Positions 11,601-26,600 of a stretch of DNA of 64,000 bases are shown here, one piece after another; the first letter of the stretch is position 1, and every line of letters begins with the position of its first letter. The DNA is from Reticulitermes lucifugus. Its lineage: Eukaryota; Arthropoda; Insecta; Blattodea; Rhinotermitidae. The position numbers were made by a program, and so were the translations under genes. The notes below the pieces were generated by a model. That model was not told the DNA's origin, made no database searches, and saw only the letters and a list, made by a program, of their open reading frames with translations. The DNA is taken from positions 9,686 through 73,685 of the forward strand of contig JAKCWW010000712.1 in assembly GCA_026260175.1 (NCBI GenBank), read 5' to 3'.

Positions 11601-14600
11601 TATAAACTATGTGCAGCAGAGTAATATTCTTTATTTTACTAATTACTGACTCACATTGAGTTACTCTGTTGTACTCCATAATCTACAGATTTGAACTGAA
11701 GAGAAAAGTAATTTGTTTTTCCAAACATACTTTAAAGAAAGAACAATAAGGGAAGTGGTTTTAAAGCTTGATAAAGGGAAATGTTCTCCAAGGCTCCATA
11801 ACGCAACATGTGATATGAGAAATTGGGCTGTTGAAGTGTTATGTCAGACTATGAGATACTTTGAAGAAGTGTCAGGAGTTGCCAAGTTCGTAATTTTTAC
11901 TTCCATGTACATACAACAGAACAAATTTGTAGAAGACATTTTCGTTATTAAGTAAAGCTTCTTGCTTATGATTTCATTTTGGGCTTATTGGTAGTTGAAG
12001 CTGTAATATCTTGGGCTTGGTGACATTCTAAACATTGGTAGGCTGTATTTACTTAGGGCTTACAAACTGGTAGAGCTTTGTGAGTTTTATTAATGTTTTA
12101 TCCTGGGCAAAGTTTTGGAAGGATGCCCTGAAAATAAGCAGTCTTCATCCTTTATAAGAAATGGTTTTAATATTACTCCGTGGAACTGAATAGGTTTATT
12201 GTTTTATGCACATGCTTTAACCACTGGTTTGAACACATGAGGCACACATGCAGTTACTTGTAAAATGCTTGTTGCTAATTGACTATGAAGTATTTAGCAA
12301 ACATGAGCTTCCACACCATTTTTGCATGTTTCCTAGATTTCTGCCATCACATGAACACTACAAAAGGAAACAAACTTAGAGACCAACATATGCATTCAGA
12401 TATATTGTATTACATCCGCAGTCAATTAATACATAATTACAGTAATCATGTTATGTCTTATTTTCTTGTACATGATAATTGTTTGAAGTACAGGTGTAAT
12501 GTAATTTCTGTAAGTTCAAGTAGTATTTCCAACTTGGTCATGGAAGTCAGTTTATTTCTGATTACTTGAATGCATTATTAAGTTCTATGTGTGTCAGTTA
12601 CTTTGTATAAAATTTACAAATTCATTTTATTAACATAATACACTCATACACAGTTATACATACGTGTAAAACATTTATGCTTTTATTCAAACAATGTGCT
12701 TACAGTAATAATATATGAAGAACTGAATAATAATGTGAACTGTGTTTTTCATGGATCAGTGTTTTAAATACATTTCTTTTCCAGGTAGTGAAAGATATGT
12801 TAGGATGTTTTTCTATTGTAATTGGTATGATTGACAGGGCTATAAATGCTCGTCTAAATGTTTGTGATCACAATGTTGAAGTGATGTTTGGTGTTATTGA
12901 TGTTGGAGCATTTATTCCTGTACATCATTCTGTCATATGATTGATGATTGATTGGATGGATGGTTGATTGATTGGTTGACTGATTGATATGTGGCTGGTT
13001 GATGGGTTCAAGCTGAGATAGATGTTCGTGAAGCATGTTGTGCATCTTGTGGCAATGCATTTCCACCAAGAAGGTCAATGACTTTGGGTGTTCTTAATTT
13101 ATTTGTGTGAAAAGTTCACGTTTTTTTTAATTGAAGGAAATTATAACTTTTTTGCAGTGTCAGTTCAATAATTATTCACCTTCCTTTTAATGAGCTGCAG
13201 TCTCTTGGTGGGTTTTCAGAGTGTTTGTTGTTTTCTGAAAACATTTGATGTTGATGTCGCAGACTAACAGCATACTAGTAAAGCCAAGTGTCCACTGTCA
13301 TAACTCATTATGGTAGCGCTCAGTGAATTACATTGGGCTTGTTCATAAATAAAAATATGGTCTTTGTCACATAACATGGAACCATAAATGTAATGATACT
13401 GGCACATCAGATCGTGCCCACAATAAGTATAGATTCTCAGAAAAAAGACACCTTTCTTGTAAGTGTCCAGGGACATAAGCATTAGAAGTAGATGTTATTC
13501 TAATATTTTCTGATATTGAACATTTCTGTCGTGGGATATGGTGCCGTGTGTTCTGGTAGATGATTGACATTTTAAATGATCCTTTTACCTCTAATCAGGA
13601 TGTACATGCAGACAGTGTTGGCAGATACAGGGATAGGGCAAACGAGATAGAGCTGTTGCTGGGTTGTTGGGAGGTGGGGTAGAAATAAAGATGCAGAGGG
13701 AAGAGGGGACCTTTAAAAGGTAAATTTCTGAGTGGAGCAAACAGAAGAGCTGTTCAGCTGGTTGACCCTACAATGCCGACCCGGTACACAGTATGGACCT
13801 CTTAATTCTTCACATACTGCCAACCTCGGTGCTCTGTGCAGTCATGATTGATTGTGTTGGTGTACAAGACTCTTATAAAGTTCAAAGTTCATTCATACAG
13901 GATCCCTCTTTTTACCATGGTTATTTCTGTTAACCACCACCATTGTCGTCATTGTTATCACATTTCATTGCGCTTGCTAGTCATCACCCTTCCCTCACAA
14001 GTTCATGTGTCCATGTGCACTGTTATTGTGAAATGCAGATTTTGTGTGGTCTGCAGTGTCTGCGGTTTATATGAAATTTGATTGAAATCTGCCCATTAGT
14101 TGTCAACTTGAAAAATGTGAACAGGCACACTGATGGTTAGACAGGCATAATACTCTACATCTGTGTTCTGCGCACGCATGTTGTGTAAAGCAGTCTAGAA
14201 GAAACTTTTATTGCACAAGGGTAGTATGGAAATCCCCAAAACCTCTGCGGGCTGCAAACTGGATTTTAACAGTGATGTCTTTGTAATGTATTGTATTCTA
14301 TTCATCCTTTCTGACACAATTTTTAGAGGACATATCAATACAATCTCTGTATGTTCCTGTGAGCCATCATACTTGTCACTAACACACTACATAATAAGGA
14401 CATAACATATTAACAAGTTCCATTGATTTACTGAGTTACTGATTGTCTTATAAATGCCACATTATTCACATCATTTAGATTGGGTACTTGTTATGTGAAA
14501 AAAAAAGTTTGTTTCATGTAAAGTGATAAAGGGACTAAATTTACTATTAATTAATAGTATTACTGCAATAAAAATTAAAATAGCAGTTCATTGTAGTTTA

Positions 14601-17600
14601 ATTTGTAGAACTTACATTACTTTAAAGAATACAAGAATGTGATATTCTGTAAGCAGTGAGTAATATTCAAGAGGAACAGAGTCACCATTTCATGTCAAGC
14701 ATGCAGGATGTTATTAAATGTCATAGTTTTATTTAAAATGAATATCAAGTTCAACTTGAAGTTCTTTTAAAAAACTGTAATAACATTTGAATGTGGAATA
14801 TAATTCAGTCAATTTTACACAATATCTTTACACATGTAACAAGCTAAACTACATCTCTGATCGTTATGTGAACACGTTGAAAAATTTCTTCCTTTACTTA
14901 AAGGAGTATAGTAACAAATTAATTAAAATTAAGTAGCATAATTTTGCAGTGAAAAGCGTGCATTTCTGTGGGGTTTTGTTTGTCACATTTAGCATTTTGT
15001 GGCTTCTGTGCCTATCACACTCTTTGGTTTGTGGGTTATTTCTCTATCAAACTTGTAATTTTATGGGTTGTATGCCTATGACACTTGTCCTCTTTTGGAT
15101 TCCCTGCCTATCGCCCTTGTCATTTTGTGGGTTGTATGTCTGTCACACTTGTCATTTTATGGGTTCTGTGTCTACCACACACAATTTTGTGTGTTCCATG
15201 CATATCACACGTGTTGGTTAGTGGGGTCTGTGTCTCACACTTATAATTGTGTTGGTTCTGTATTTCAAAGCCATATTTTTGTGGGTTCTATGTCTTTTGC
15301 ACTTACCATTTTGTGGGTTTTATGTCTATCAGAATTATCATTTTGTGGGTTTTATGTCATTTTTATCACTTTGTTATTTCAGACCATTCCCACTTGTCAA
15401 ATTTCTTACACATTTGCTTGTGGCCTAGCAATTGTCTGTCTAGTTTCAGCAGGGATGTTTGCATTACCAGTGACTCATATTACTCATGCAGTATCTTGAT
15501 ATAACTTATGATTCGTCTTATTTACACATAATTTGAAAATAGTTAATGTTACTTTTACTTTAAATACTGGAATCAAACTTGATGCACAATTTAATGCAAC
15601 ATCCAACTTTTGAAATATTGGCATTTATGGCTCAGAACTCTTAGAATTTTAATATACATGAGTAATATAAGCGATAGGAGCTGATGGACAATATGGCATA
15701 AACAATAAGGCACTGAATTTGAATTGTATTAGACATATTTTGGGAAGGAAATGATATGAAACTGCTAATCTTATTGTAAAACAGAGAACTCTGCTTTACC
15801 TCCACAAACAAGTCTGGAAGTTTGACACAACGAACACGAAAAATGTCCGATTACCGTGCACTAATAGCACAATTTTATAATTTATATGACAGCTTGAACA
15901 AATTGAAAGTCAAAATATGAGGCTTGTATTTTTTTTTACATCATAACTATTACATTTTGAAGAAATACAGCTGTTAATTATTACATAAACTGAATAATTG
16001 ATTGAACTGACATGATGTTGCTTTCTTGGAATAGCATGTCTCCTGTAAGTCTGGTGTTCACTGCAGCAGGTGTGTTGGTGTTTTCATCTTCCTGTGTGCA
16101 TGTCACTTAATTCACTGCAAGCAAACAGAAAGCTGTTCTCCATGTATATTTAAGTAGTAATGTTGTTTAACAGTGGAAACTGTGATGTTTGTATGTTTTG
16201 ATTTATCCCTGACTAATAATATTCATGCCATATTTGAGTTTCTCAGAGCAGTACTGCTGAATGTTTAAATCTTACTGGTGTTATGCCACATCAACCAGTA
16301 AACAATTACCAATGTTTGGCAGCATAGTAATGCCTTCATCATCCTCCTGTACTGCTTGACCCTGAAGATGGGGCAACCACAGTCCTTTGAAACCTCAGTA
16401 ACTCTTTAGCAGTTATCATGACATCTCTGGTAATATTCAGGTTTACATGATTTTCAGCATTGTTTGCCATTGTCATACAACTTCTGTTGTTACACATTTT
16501 ATCAATGACATGATGTATACAACTGGCAAAATATAGTCAGCATAAAGGTATTCAAAATTCAGCCAAAGAAACTTTTGTATAAAAATTTCAAATATCTTAG
16601 GATTGAAAAAAAAAAAAAAAAAGAGGAAGCTTAGTAGCAGTGTTAAATAAATTTGATATTTAGAATTCATACTCTGTGTTTCCTTAAGATACATAATCCT
16701 AATCACTTTGTTGAGAACATTTAACTTGCACCTCTCTCTGCAAGCAATTGTACATGAATTTAACCAAAAACAGGGATAAATTTTTTGTAAGGAGTACTTC
16801 AATGTTAACTCTTTGTAGCTGAAGTTATTGTAATAATGCATTATAACAGCTACTGAAATATTGCTATATTTAGTTCTGTGCTAGTTCAACATAGTACAAC
16901 CAGATTATTGAATATTTTACATTTGTTTGGTGACAGTATTATGTTTTGATTCAAAACCAAGTCAGACATGTGTTAATCTCTAATGTGGATATAATTATAA
17001 AGTAATGAAGTGTGGAAAAAGAAAGGCATGACCAAGTTCATCATGTTTCTGTAGTCACTTTGAAATACTGTAAAAATGAATGTTCACATGTGGTAACCAC
17101 ATCTTGTGTGATACAGTTATTAATTTCTATGATGGGAAAATTATCACCTCCATATTCCTCAAATCAATAGTCCCATGAGAAGCAGGTTCACTTTATGACA
17201 GGTGCCCATTTTTCTATACCATTGCCTTTGATACTATCGCTGTATATACAGCTGTCTTGTATCATTCCATGCATCTTACAACATCTTAGCCAGAGCCATT
17301 AAACTTTTATCTTGGAGGTTGCTGTCAGCAATTTTCCTTGCTACCCTTTTTTGATCTAGTTTGATCAAACATTCATTACAGAAATGAGTCTTTACCTTCG
17401 TTAGTAATTTCATTCATTAGTTGCTTACCAGAAAATGAGATGTGTAATGCTTGTCATATTCTAATGATGAAATAGAATGACCTCTAACGAATATTTGGAC
17501 CGTAAAATACGTCACATATGTAACAGTCTCAGAATTAAAGTGTTTTCTATGCCTACTATTTATAAGGCACATTTTATTCCATACTAAAAGGAGGTAAATT

Positions 17601-20600
17601 TATTTTATGTTTTAATTATTAAAGGTACATTTGGCCCTGTGATTGCAATGAAGGCACATAGGGAGAGTAGACATATAGCTCCACTCAGTCTTAGCCTTGG
17701 CACGGAAGCGAGTGAGTGGTCCATTTCACACCTTAAGTACTTTAATCTAAGATACATAACATCTATTACCCATTGAATAGGAGGCTGGGTGGGCGTCGGA
17801 GTCAGTCAGGACGTTTCAGAGACGAGAGAAATCTTTTTTTCCCTGCCAGGAATCAAACACTGGATTGCCCACCCATAATGTAGTCACTGCACCATCTCCA
17901 CTAACCCAGCTCCCGAATTTTACTTGGTAAAATTATATATCATTATATTTATTTTTGCATTAGAAACAGTTTTCAAACCAAGCACAGAAATGTATTCCAG
18001 TCATATATCAGATACATTCCAATTCTGATGACCTGTTAGAACCTTATGTAACACCAAAAGATGGCACTATTCTATATTTTATTTGTTCTATCCTTTACAT
18101 AGCTCCTACATGTTTCAGCATTATATCACACCATCTTCAGAGAGCTGACACCAAAGGTTCTATAAAACTTATAGCAATAATCCATCATGACAAAAACACC
18201 AAGGACAAGTTACTAAAAACTAATGCAGCAGTGTGGTTCAATAAAATGTGCAGACTCAACCATTTAATGCCTAAATATAGCCCTATTAAAGTCAGCAGAA
18301 ATAATGCACAACCAAAACCTGTATTTTTCTGCACTATTGATATCACAACATATGTATGCCTATTGTGACCTATTTTATTGCTGTAAGTTTTATAGAAACT
18401 TTGGTGTACAGCCCCCTGAAAATGGCGTGATGTAACTCTGAAACATGTTGGAGCTATGTAAAGTATAGTACGAATAAAATATAGAATAGTGCATTTGTTG
18501 GTGTTATGTAAAGTTTCTTACTTTGTCACAATGCATGGAATAAGTAATGTAAAAGTAAAATCTGATGATCTGCGTTTGTGTTTTTCTGTTTTAAGATTCT
18601 TTGCTCAGATGTTCACCTATACTTACTTTTATATAAGTTGTTGAATCCAAAATAAGTATTTTGTTGCAGTGTGAGTGGACTATGGTGCTTAAAATAATGT
18701 ACTGAAGTAAACTTCTGTATTTATTACAAAGTCAGCATAGCATTTTGATATCTTACGAGTATAGGGTCATTATTTTATTTGGCAGCTATACATTGCCACT
18801 TCCCATTGGGTGTTTTATTGTATTTACATAGCCCAGTCAGCTGACTGCTCACATGCCTGGTGGGAAGTGACAAACAGTAGTTATCAGATAAAGTAAGTAC
18901 TGATTGTGTATATAGTACTGTAATGTGATTCAATGGGAACAGCTCTCTGTGTGTTTTTGATGTTTGATTCACTTGACCTGGCACAATCTAGCACAGATTC
19001 GGTTCTGGAAATGCATTCCTGTCTCATGACAGACGCATGATGCTTCGGCAGAGGCATGTGTGATGGATGTCTCTGTGTACAATGTCAGTGTGTCTGTGTG
19101 TGTGTCTCACTGGAGCACTGCTGTCTTTAGTAAATTGATATCTTTCTCTCGTACCTGTTTTTCTCCTTTGAATAAGTGGAATATAATTTCTTACCTTGGC
19201 ACTTACACATGAACGACTTCAATTGCTGGTTATGCTAGGCAATTTTGAATGATACTTATATATTCGTATGTGTTTAGTTTCTTCTAAGTATGCTGAACTT
19301 AAACGTCACATTCCATGCGAGTGGTGGTGATGCTAACCAGAGCAAAAGATCATATTTTTTTGTCCTTGGAACTGTGTGTTTTAAATTTGTAACAGCTCTG
19401 TTCAAAATTCATAACAGTGTTGATTTATGCCAGAAGACTGCTATTGTATTATTAATTGGTGACATTATGTCTTAGTATGTGATAAATGTATGGTGTTGTG
19501 CTGGTAAAGACAGTGTGTTAGAAAATAAAATTCAACTTCTTTCTTACCTAACGTCAAAGCCAAATACTTGTAAGTAGATAGGGTAAAATACTAATTCTGA
19601 AATATGCTTGTTATTGAAAAGAAGTCCCTAAAAGAACAAGGAATAAAAGTGTGATAATTGAGACTGATATTGATCATTTACTGACATTTTTCTTTAAAAT
19701 TTGTTGAGCACTATTTTTTTTTTATGAAAAACTGTATATATTGAATTCAAAACCAACAGTAATAGTCAAAGAAAATAAGAAATTTATTTACCAATAAATT
19801 CTTCAGGATACATGAATGTACATAGCATAGCCAGTGTGGATATTTGTATTCTGTTTGTTAAGGAGTTTGTGTGCTGTTGGAAATTTATTTCACTTATTCC
19901 ACAATTTCTGCTTAGCTGTGTTTTGCCAGCTTTGTAACTAGCAGTCAAATATACCAGCTGGAAACATGAATACTAAAACAAAACCTGTACTTTTGTAACG
20001 GGTATTTAGTTTACTGAGTTTACTGTCAGCGTAACACAATGTTAAGATTTCCCATTTGCTCATTTCTGCTGTACTTTGACTGCTAGATTATTCTTAGTTG
20101 ACCAGACCTTTCCTATTCAAAGGGACATGAAAAAGGAAAATTGAGTTGCGTATAACTTTGCAAACTGCTAATGCATGGTGATTCACTGCATTTTTCATCT
20201 GATTTAGTTATGTTTTGAGAGCCAAAATTTAAGCATACAGTTTATTTGTAGGTTGGTACACAACTGAATCATCTGTGAAGATTCAAGTCTACTGGGATGT
20301 TACACTGTGTCACTGGTTAATTAGTGACCAGTGTTTTGAAGGATCGTAGTGCCTTCATTGCCAGGGTCAAGCAGTGTTGCATTGCTTGACCCTGAAGAAG
20401 AAGGCACTACAGACCTTCCAGATGTTGGTAACTACTTGCCAGGTGTCATGGCATAACATCCCAGAAGACTTGAATCTTCAGCAATACCACCCTGAGAACC
20501 TGAAATCTTGCAGTATCATCTCTTTTTAGCATTATTTTCTGGGCATTATGTCTGAAATTCATTGCTGCATTGGTCATCATTTTAAGTTCTGTATGCTTCT

Positions 20601-23600
20601 TTGTACAGTGAACCATAAGTATAAAAGTTGCAGGTAGTCTTCAAATTCCCCACCACCACTTCAAGAACATTGCATTTCAATCATGTTTATTGTTTTAAGA
20701 TATTTGCCATGCAGTGAAATTCCCATGAATGCAATTCAGTATGTATTTTGTACTTGCATTTGGTACATACATGTACATGTGCTGGAGCTACAGTGTACAC
20801 ATACACTGAGCCACAGTTCACTTGGACAGGAGGTAGCTACTAAGTGGGGGAAGAGAGTGTGTCTGCACTACTGAATGAAAACCGTTGCGATAAAGATGAG
20901 AAAGAAATAAGTGGGCGTTACAATCTTCTGGGATGTGATGCTGTTTAGTGTTGCAGCACCCTGCTGTCTCCATCTTCAGGGTAGTAGAAGTGACTGTGCC
21001 CCAGGATGGAGGCACCAAGGTATTAGTACACACAGTCAAACTACATGGCATCACAGCCCACATGACTGCAGTCTCATACTCTGTGCCATGAGAACCTCAA
21101 ATCTGATGAAAGTGTTTTATTTGTTGTCCAAATAGTTTCTTGTTGCAACTGAATTATGTTTGTTTAATTTAGTAGCATATAAAACCAACATAGCAGTGCT
21201 TTTAAGTCACCTTTAATTAGCAGATTTATGGATCAACATATGAGTGAAGCAAAATGCCACATGCATTCAAAAATTCATATGTAGTGTGATGTGTTATAAA
21301 ATCCATAAGAAATTGAACCTTATGCATGAAACACAAAATGTGAAACCATTTACTTACATTAAGACTATGGCCTTGTGGAGGTGGAGCTTTGTAGATAGGT
21401 ACAATGTACTGTCTTTCATATGCACATGTTGTCTCACCCTTCTGGGTGGAGGAATTACTCTTCTGTCCTGAAGATGGAGGCAACAGGTTGCTGTAGCAAC
21501 ATGTTAGTATCTACAGTATCTGTGAAACTACACAGCATTCTTTCTAGAAGATCATAATCTTGATATTTACCGTTGAAGAACGTTGAATCTTACATCTGTT
21601 TACATTTTTTAAATTTCAGTGGGACCAGTATTTTTAAATTATAAGGAAAGTAGCCAAGAAAAATCTGTCGCATTTTGTTTGAGGGTTTGTTCTAGATTTC
21701 TGAAGAGTTGTGTAATTCTCAAAATTAAAAGAGCTTTTAATTTATTTGTTAATTAATGAATAGATAATATTACTTGACATTTCTCTTCATACATAAACAA
21801 CTTAAGCGGCATTTAAAACTGACCATTTGCTGTGTACAGTGGTTCAGAGCTGAAGCAGCCATTTGCTGTTTCTAACTTACTGTGGGCCAGCATATTTTCA
21901 GTGTTCTGAGTACTGTGCATAATCTATTTAAACATTGCTACAAGAAACATTATATGGTCAGACAATGAATATTTTGCTTACATTTGAGGCTTTTGTGGAC
22001 AGAGTTTTCAGTATTTTGTATGACTTTGGGTTATACACAGATTTGGTGATAGGAAAGTATATGGCATTTTATCGAACGTACCTTTGAGTTATCAGTGGTG
22101 TACAAACCAGTGATATATCCAACAATACATGCAGACTTGAAATCAACGTAAACCATAGTACATATGGTAAAGAACAGTTTCTCTCCATGCAGGCATAAAG
22201 AGCCCTGTAGTCTTTTCTAGACAAATATGCATCCAGCTTACCTTCCAGCACTCCTGTAAGCTAAAATGAGAAACTAGAGAGCATTTAAGTGAATGTATTC
22301 CTATAATCTTTGTGGTTTAAACCCTAAAATCTGAATATCAGAGATTATTATCAAGCAAAGAATTCAGGAAGTGTGTACAGTCCTCTATTAAATAGCCGAT
22401 GACAGAAAATGTAAAGAATAAAAATCGTACGGGATATGATGCTGTGTTGATTGGGTGAGCAGTTCCTGATGTTTTGGAGGATCATAGTGTTTTTGTGTTA
22501 GCATCAAACTGTCCAAGAAGAAAGAAGGCACGACAGTCCTTTGAAACATCAGGAACCAATGAAGGCAGCTCAATGTTTCGAAGTGTCAGGGGGCACTCGC
22601 CCAATGACACGGCCCCTTTTAAGAAGACTTGTGTTTTCAGCAACACCACTGGGAGAACCTTAAATCTTGCCCAAAATGTAGACATTTTGAATGAGTACTT
22701 GGCGTGTTAATATGTGTTGTACATCTGGTTCATTGTGGCTTCTTCTTTTCTGTGTTGTTGTATTACATGATCTTACATGAACCAGAGTTTCAGTGTCATG
22801 AACACAAATGACAAAATAACTAATGATGATGTAAAACAAAATGAAGATTGTCATCATCTGGGATGTGACATAGTCTAGCCTGGTAGTGTGTACAGACATT
22901 CCAGAGGAACCTCAGTGCAAGTCTTCCAGACTACACAGTATCACATCCCAGAGGAAAGTAATCTTCATAGTTACAACTGCGGAAACCTCATGGCTAACAG
23001 AATATGGATGAAGTTGTATATTATGAATCTGAGCATCGATATGAGTAAGGACTTGAAGACAAAACGGAAACAGATTGCTGGTAAAATACAGTATGTGGAC
23101 AGCGTTTGAATATAGCAACTAGGATGCTTCACCTTCTTGTTTGGTGTATAGTATTCAAGATTTCAGGTTCACTGAAGAGTGTTTCTGAAGATTCATGTCT
23201 TCTGGGATGTGATGCTGTGTTGATAGGTTAGTGGTTCCTAATGTTTCGAAGAAACATAGTGCCCTCATCTTCTAGGGTCAGGCAGTCCAAGAAGGCACTA
23301 TGTTACTCCAGAATGTCAGGAATCATTTGCCCAGTGCTCAGTGTCACCATCACTTGTACACTTTGTGCTTCTGGGTTGGTGTATAACAATATTGCAGGTG
23401 CTCATTTTTAATGCGTACTGTAGATATTGTCCACTGTTGCTATTTTTTCAAATTGCAGTGTCTTTTAAACTGGTTATCTTTCCTTCAGGTGTCATAAAGT
23501 AAGGAAGCCTACCTCACTGGGCCTCTTGGTAGTTGTCTCAAACCCTTGTCCAGCTGTGCTGAAGGCCGCATGGAATAGGATTCCTTATTTTATGCTGTCT

Positions 23601-26600
23601 CCTGAAGAAGGAACAGAACCAGTTTCTAAAATAACGTGGTTTAAAAAAACAGTAATGGTGGACAGTGTACAGAATAACAGTCTGAATATTGTTGTACACC
23701 ACATAGACTTTGAATGATGTTAATTCTGAAATAGCAGTATACAGCCATACAAAACAGAAAAATATTTAAACCCAGACGTATAAAGAAACACATAATTTGA
23801 CTCTGATATTCTGTCATCTTTTATTTTATAAATAAATCCAAGCTGAAATATGATACTTGTGCATCATGTTGTATACATGATCTATCGGTATGTGTTTTAG
23901 TCACATACAATGTTCTATGAACATATATGCTTTAGTGTGTGCATGTGTGTGTTAACAATGCATAATGCATAATTTTATGGATGCTAGAATATAACCTTAC
24001 AAGCTTGCTTGATGATGGTACAGCTGTACCAAAATAAACGGCTGTACCAAAATAAATGACGACAGACACATCCCACCACCCACCCACTCACACAGACAGA
24101 CACACACACACACACACAGACAGACACATCCCACCACCCACCCACTCACACAGAGAGACAGACACACACACACACAAGCATGTGTGCGCACATATGTGTT
24201 CAAGAACTTTCTATGTAACTTCAATATGTAGTGATAAATCCAAGTTGTTGAGTGTATTGTACAGTTTTGAAATAATATTTGTATATGCCAGATATTTTGC
24301 ATTTGATTCAGATTTTGGGGGTTGAACTGATGGTCTGTCGGCATTTCTGTGGTACTATGTGCAGTGGTTTAAATGTGTGTGTGTGTGTGTTCAGTGTCTT
24401 TGTCTTGATATTGCAGATGTGGTGGAAGCTTCTGGTAAATGCTCTCTTGTGTACAATAATTCACCATCCCTGTTAACCATTAGTTGATGGAGGCAGATTG
24501 CTGTAACTGAATTCTGTTTATGTGGCAATTATCAGATAATTGTAGCTGAGTGTAAGTAATTTAAAGGAATGTTGCTATAAGAAATGACTGGTATTCATCT
24601 ACTTGATGGATGTTCTGTGCTTATGAAGCCTGTTCCGCTTTTAAGATTGAGATGGCTGTTGAAACGTTGAGAGGATATAAATCACCAGGTACTGATCAAA
24701 TTGCAGCATAATTGAAACAGTCAGGGCATAAAACAGTACATTCTGAGATTCATAAACTTGTTTCAGCAGTGGAAGGAATCTATTTTTGTACCTATTTATA
24801 TGAAGGGTGACAAAAGATTGTAGTAATTAATGAGGTGTGTCACTGTTATCGGCTATGTGCAATATCTTATCCAACATTCTTCTGTTAAGGTTAAGTCCAT
24901 ATGTAGGTGAACTTATTTGAGATCATCAGTGTGGTAGCAACTTTATGCTCCAGCAGCCTGATTGGCTCCTTTCCCTCCTTGAGAACCAATCATCACCCAC
25001 ACCATCCCCTATATACTGCTGTATCCACCTGTTTCCCGGCATTCTTCTTGGACTGCGTGACCCTTGAAGATGGAAATGATTGTAGGCTGTCCCAAAATGT
25101 CGGTAGACAACTACCAACATAAGTTGCCTAACATCCCAGAGGAACAGAGGCCTCAGATAAACTACCAATTACAAATTCTGCATTCATAAAATTTCTTGGG
25201 AAAAATACAGTCAGGCAGTAAAATTTGATACTTGCCGGCTTTAAGGAAGCCTATGGTTCAGTTAGAAGGGAGGATTTTGATCATATTCTAACTGAGTTTG
25301 GTACACCCATTAGATTAGTTAAGTTGAAATTAAATGTACTGTAAAGTCAAGATAGGCAGACAAATTACAAAAAAGGGTGTGCGAATAGAAACCCGCTAAG
25401 TAAGTGTAACTTTTTCATGGTTACTCTAAGTACCCGACAACTTTGTGAGTAGAAAATCATTACTTTCTTGTAATATATCTTGAAACTTCATACTTTGCAC
25501 ACTTTGTGTAAGGTTTGACTTATTCTGAAATCCAGCTTTGATGATAGAACTGTAATTCTCTCTCTCTGAAGACATAATTCCCCGTAGTGTGCCAGTCTGT
25601 ATTGTACAACTTGAGAATTGTTGTTTTGCTGTGGATTACAGCTTTGTTACTGGGTAGTGTATTCATAAATGAAATACACAGTTTGTGTTCAGTAACTGGT
25701 TGTCTCTTGGTACGTTCATTGAGAGTACTGGAATCATACACTTCCGAGACTTTGTGTTACTGGTTAAACTTATCCTCCTCCAGACATTTCTAAAATGACA
25801 TGAATATGATTTCCTGCCGTATTTAAGTTAATAAAGAAAGGCTGTGACACAAGAAGAGCAAAACATACAACCACACTATCCCCCTTTTTATGCATGTCCC
25901 ACGTTTTATGGATCCCGAAGATTTATTCCCATGTTCACAAGGTTCCACCACCTATCTCTTCTCAGAGCCAGCTGAATCCTGACCATACCCTCCGAGCCAT
26001 TTCTTTAAGATCTAGTTTAATATTATTCTCCCATCCATGCGTAGGTCTTGCAAGTGATATCTGTCCTTCAGGTTTCTCCACCAATACCCTGTATGCCTTT
26101 TTCTTCCCCCACGTGATCCACATGTCCAGCCCATCTCATCCTCCCTGATTTAATCACATGAATAATAATTGGTGGGGAGTACAACTCATGAAGCTGTTCA
26201 TTATGCAGTTTTCTCCAGTGTCCTGTTATTTCCTTCTTCATAGGCCAAAATATCTTCCTTAGCATCTCATTCTTTAACACCCGTAGCCTGTGTTTATCCC
26301 TTATTATGAGAAATAAAGTTTCACACCTGTATAAAAGAACAGGCAAAATTACAGTTCTGTATATTTTAGTCTTCTTGTTTTTGTATACCAAACAGGAAGG
26401 AAGACAAAAGTTTTTATGCCATAAAAATTTCAAGTTTTGCACATTGATTTGGTATCATCGCCTCACCTTAAAATCCTTACTAGCTGTTTAAATTAATTAC
26501 CAATAATAGAATCCTACATGGACTGGCTCGAGATTAAACACAGGCGTCTGCAGTGAGAGGCCAGTGAGTAACCGTGTGAGCCATGGCACAACCTGCAGAT

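Noticed and set aside
24960-25040. Promoter-like or CpG element in a G/C-richer patch
   Set aside because: It lies inside the nested insertion in a LINE and has no other promoter signal.
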